Shown: piece by piece, positions 7,308-8,678 of the stretch
How positions within the stretch are numbered: position 1 is the first letter of the stretch
How the letters are laid out: each line of letters begins with the position of its first letter
Assembly: GCA_900763675.1 (NCBI GenBank)
Contig: CAAFLE010000009.1
Location: 1 to 8,678, forward strand
Length of the DNA: 8,678 nucleotides
Direction: 5' to 3'
Source of the DNA: an uncultured Oscillospiraceae bacterium
GTDB taxonomy: Bacteria; Bacillota; Clostridia; Oscillospirales; Oscillospiraceae
Position numbers and translations under genes: made by a program
Notes under the pieces: generated by a model
The model's input: the letters and a program-made list of their open reading frames with translations, nothing else
What the model was told of the DNA's origin: nothing
The model's database searches: none

Positions 7308-8024
7308 ATGCTGTCTACCATAACGGAAATGGATCCGCTGCTTATCGCCGCAGCGGTCATTCCGGCGATTATTTTGATGATCCAGGTCTACCGCGCCGAC
7401 CGGCTGGAGAGAGAGCCGACGGGGCTTCTGATCTCGCTGCTCGTATTCGGCGTGCTTGCCACGGCGCTCGCCATCGTAACGGAAACCATCGGCGAGGACA
7501 TCCTGCTTTCCTTTTTCGACGAGACCGATCTCGGCTATCTCGTGCTTTCCAACTTCCTCGTCGTGGGGCTTTCGGAGGAGGGCTTCAAGTATCTGCTGCT
7601 CCGCTGGCGCACGTGGCGCAGCCCGAACTTCAACTGCCAGTTTGACGGCGTGGTGTATGCGGTGTTCGTCTCGCTCGGCTTTGCGCTGTGGGAAAACATC
7701 GGCTACGTCGCCATGTACGGCTTCGGCACGGCGCTCGTGCGTGCCGTGACGGCGGTGCCGGGTCACGCCTGCTTCGGCGTGTTCATGGGCATCTGGTACG
7801 GCGCGGCGCGGCGCTACGCCAACGAGGGCGATTTCATCGGCGAGCGGGTCTGCCGCCGCCGGGCGCTGTGGCTGCCGGTGCTGATCCACGGTATGTACGA
7901 CTTTATCGCCTCGCTGGACTTTGACTACAGCGGGCTGATCTTCATCGGCTTCATTCTCGTCGTGTTCCTCGCGGCGCGGCGGCGCGTGAAGATCGTTTCC
8001 CGCAACGACCGGTATATTGGATAA
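7308..8024 (+). CDS. PrsW-family intramembrane metalloprotease
   Basis: This 238-aa protein is predicted to be polytopic. Hydrophobic segments lie at roughly 10-29, 40-58, 76-98, 115-138, 141-166, 188-204 and 207-222. It carries the PrsW signature: EEGFK (90-94), FDGVVYA leading to the ALWENIGY segment (112-133), H153 in PGHACFG, and HGMYDF (194-199). In this superfamily, the Glu-Glu pair and the two histidines are the likely metal-binding catalytic residues. Bacillus PrsW makes the first cut in the anti-sigma factor RsiW during envelope stress. No anti-sigma factor is in the window, so the substrate here is unknown. The ATG at 7308 has GGGGAG nine nt upstream; an ATG at 7303 is closed within a few codons. 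It is transcribed divergently from addBA, and glyS lies 97 nt downstream. Family assignment is secure, the exact orthology to PrsW less so. Confidence 0.88.
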   Translation: MLSTITEMDPLLIAAAVIPAIILMIQVYRADRLEREPTGLLISLLVFGVLATALAIVTETIGEDILLSFFDETDLGYLVLSNFLVVGLSEEGFKYLLLRWRTWRSPNFNCQFDGVVYAVFVSLGFALWENIGYVAMYGFGTALVRAVTAVPGHACFGVFMGIWYGAARRYANEGDFIGERVCRRRALWLPVLIHGMYDFIASLDFDYSGLIFIGFILVVFLAARRRVKIVSRNDRYIG

Positions 8025-8031
8025 AAATCTG

Positions 8032-8060
8032 CGCTGCGGCTTGTGCATTCTGCCGCAGCG
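8032..8060 (+). terminator. Possible weak terminator hairpin after prsW-like gene
   Basis: CGCTGCGGC (8032-8040) pairs over 9 bp with GCCGCAGCG (8052-8060) around an 11-nt loop. It starts 7 nt after the stop codon, a normal place for a terminator. The following bases are TGGTAAAC, with no T-run, so intrinsic termination would be weak. It may instead be an RNA-stabilising 3' hairpin or one arm of a switching structure with the repeat at 8087-8095. Confidence 0.4.
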
Positions 8061-8069
8061 TGGTAAACT
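8041..8069 (+). promoter_or_regulatory. Tentative promoter for glyS
   Basis: TAAACT (8064-8069) is preceded by TGG, giving an extended -10 form (TGnTAAACT). TTGTGC (8041-8046) lies 17 nt upstream. Neither hexamer is a strong match (four of six and three of six). TATTAT (8075-8080) is a better -10 hexamer but has no acceptable -35 at 16-18 nt. Transcription of glyS may start here or come by read-through from the upstream gene. No T-box motif is present, although many Firmicute aminoacyl-tRNA synthetase genes have one. Confidence 0.35.
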
Positions 8070-8085
8070 ATGACTATTATTTTAT

Positions 8086-8106
8086 CCTGCGGCAGCCGGC
8101 CGCGGG
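8086..8106 (+). other. GC-rich hairpin just upstream of glyS ribosome site
   Basis: CCTGCGG (8086-8092) can pair over 7 bp, with one G-U, with CCGCGGG (8100-8106) around the loop CAGCCGG. The stem ends 4 nt before the likely Shine-Dalgarno AGGA (8111-8114), so it could affect ribosome access. Its left arm overlaps CTGCGGCAG (8087-8095), which can instead pair perfectly with CTGCCGCAG (8050-8058). Confidence 0.5.
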
Positions 8107-8121
8107 AGAAAGGAAAGAAAT

Positions 8122-8678
8122 ATGAACCATAACGAGAAAACCATGGACAAGATCGTGGCGTTCTGCAAAAACCGCGGCTTTGTCTACGCCGGAAGCGAGA
8201 TTTACGGCGGTCTTGCCAACTCCTGGGACTACGGTCCGCTCGGCGTCGAGTTCAAGAACAACGTCAAGAAGGCGTGGCTCAAGAAATTCGTGCAGGAAAG
8301 CCCGTACAACGTCGGGCTGGACGCCGCCATCATTATGAACCCGCAGACGTGGGTCACGACCGGTCACGTGTCGAGCTTCTCCGACCCGCTGCTCGACTGC
8401 AAGTCCTGCCGCGCCCGGCACCGCGCCGACAAGCTCATCGGCGAGGAGCATCACGAGGTCAATGTGGACGCCATGACGTTCGAGGAGATGGACCAGTTCA
8501 TCGCCGAGCATGAGGACATCGTCTGCCCCGTGTGCGGCAAGCACAACTTCACGCCCATCCGCAAGTTCAACCTCATGTTTAAAACCGGCATCGGCGTTAC
8601 CGAGGACTGCTCCTCGAGCTGCTTTCTCCGCCCGGAGAGGGCGCAGGGCATTTTCGGCAACTTCTCTAACAGCCAGCG
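8122..8678 (+). CDS. glyS: Glycyl-tRNA synthetase, N-terminal part (cut by window)
   Basis: This is the first 185 codons of a class II, single-chain glycyl-tRNA synthetase, which charges tRNA-Gly with glycine in the cytoplasm. Full-length members are about 460 aa, so the rest lies beyond the right edge. Recognisable family segments are IYGGLANSWDYGPLG (27-41), NPQTWVTTGHVSSFSDP (73-89), RHRADKLI (99-106) and HNFTPIRKFNLMFKT (141-155). Two CxxC pairs (C93/C96 and C135/C138) could bind zinc. The ATG at 8122 follows AAGGA by 7 nt; a second ATG at codon 8 is less well placed. From residue 156 on, several usually constant positions differ: RPERAQGIF (170-178) replaces the near-universal RPETAQGIF, and the flanks read EDCSSSCFL and GNFSNSQ. 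This may be real divergence or poor sequence at an assembly end. Confidence 0.93.
   Translation, partial: MNHNEKTMDKIVAFCKNRGFVYAGSEIYGGLANSWDYGPLGVEFKNNVKKAWLKKFVQESPYNVGLDAAIIMNPQTWVTTGHVSSFSDPLLDCKSCRARHRADKLIGEEHHEVNVDAMTFEEMDQFIAEHEDIVCPVCGKHNFTPIRKFNLMFKTGIGVTEDCSSSCFLRPERAQGIFGNFSNSQ

Noticed and set aside
4207..7323. A 1038-codon open frame on the plus strand opposite addB
   Set aside because: Same artefact: Arg/Ala/Gln-rich, no recognisable domain, antisense to an intact AddB, running through the divergent promoter region and overlapping the start of the prsW-like gene.
8025..8121. A glycine T-box riboswitch upstream of glyS
   Set aside because: The spacer is only 97 nt and contains no recognisable T-box core (AGGGTGGNACCGCG-like) or specifier stem.

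Overview
The window looks like a chromosomal segment of a GC-rich, low-complexity-intergenic Firmicute, most plausibly a gut-type clostridium (Oscillospirales-like). The reasons are the AddA/AddB form of the recombination nuclease instead of RecBCD, a single-chain (alpha2-type) glycyl-tRNA synthetase, a PrsW-family membrane protease, strong GGAGG-type ribosome binding sites, and strong GC bias at third codon positions. This placement is inference from gene content, not a database match.

Layout. Positions 1-244 are AT-rich and non-coding, with two short tandem repeats and a rho-independent terminator that reads leftward. A tRNA-Gln(CUG) gene follows on the minus strand (245-318), with its own near-perfect sigma-A promoter (339-366). 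Next comes a leftward operon, addB (7191-3880) then addA (3889-398), overlapping by 10 nt. It encodes both subunits of the AddAB helicase-nuclease that resects double-strand breaks for RecA. No clear terminator separates addA from the tRNA, so operon transcripts may run through the tRNA to the terminator at 195-238. Rightward of addB is a divergent intergenic region. There, two extended -10 promoters point away from each other and appear to share one palindromic TTGCAA -35 element. The rightward promoter drives a PrsW-family intramembrane metalloprotease gene (7308-8024). After a 97-nt spacer rich in competing hairpins, glyS (glycyl-tRNA synthetase) begins at 8122 and runs off the right edge.

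Most of the window is ordinary housekeeping DNA. I see no convincing new multi-gene system. The items most worth a second look are: a perfect 19-bp inverted repeat (45 nt in all, in frame) inside addA, at the helicase-nuclease linker; the shared -35 in the addB/prsW divergent promoter; the mutually exclusive 9-bp pairings in the prsW-glyS spacer; and a block of non-consensus residues, including RPERAQGIF for RPETAQGIF, at the truncated end of GlyRS.
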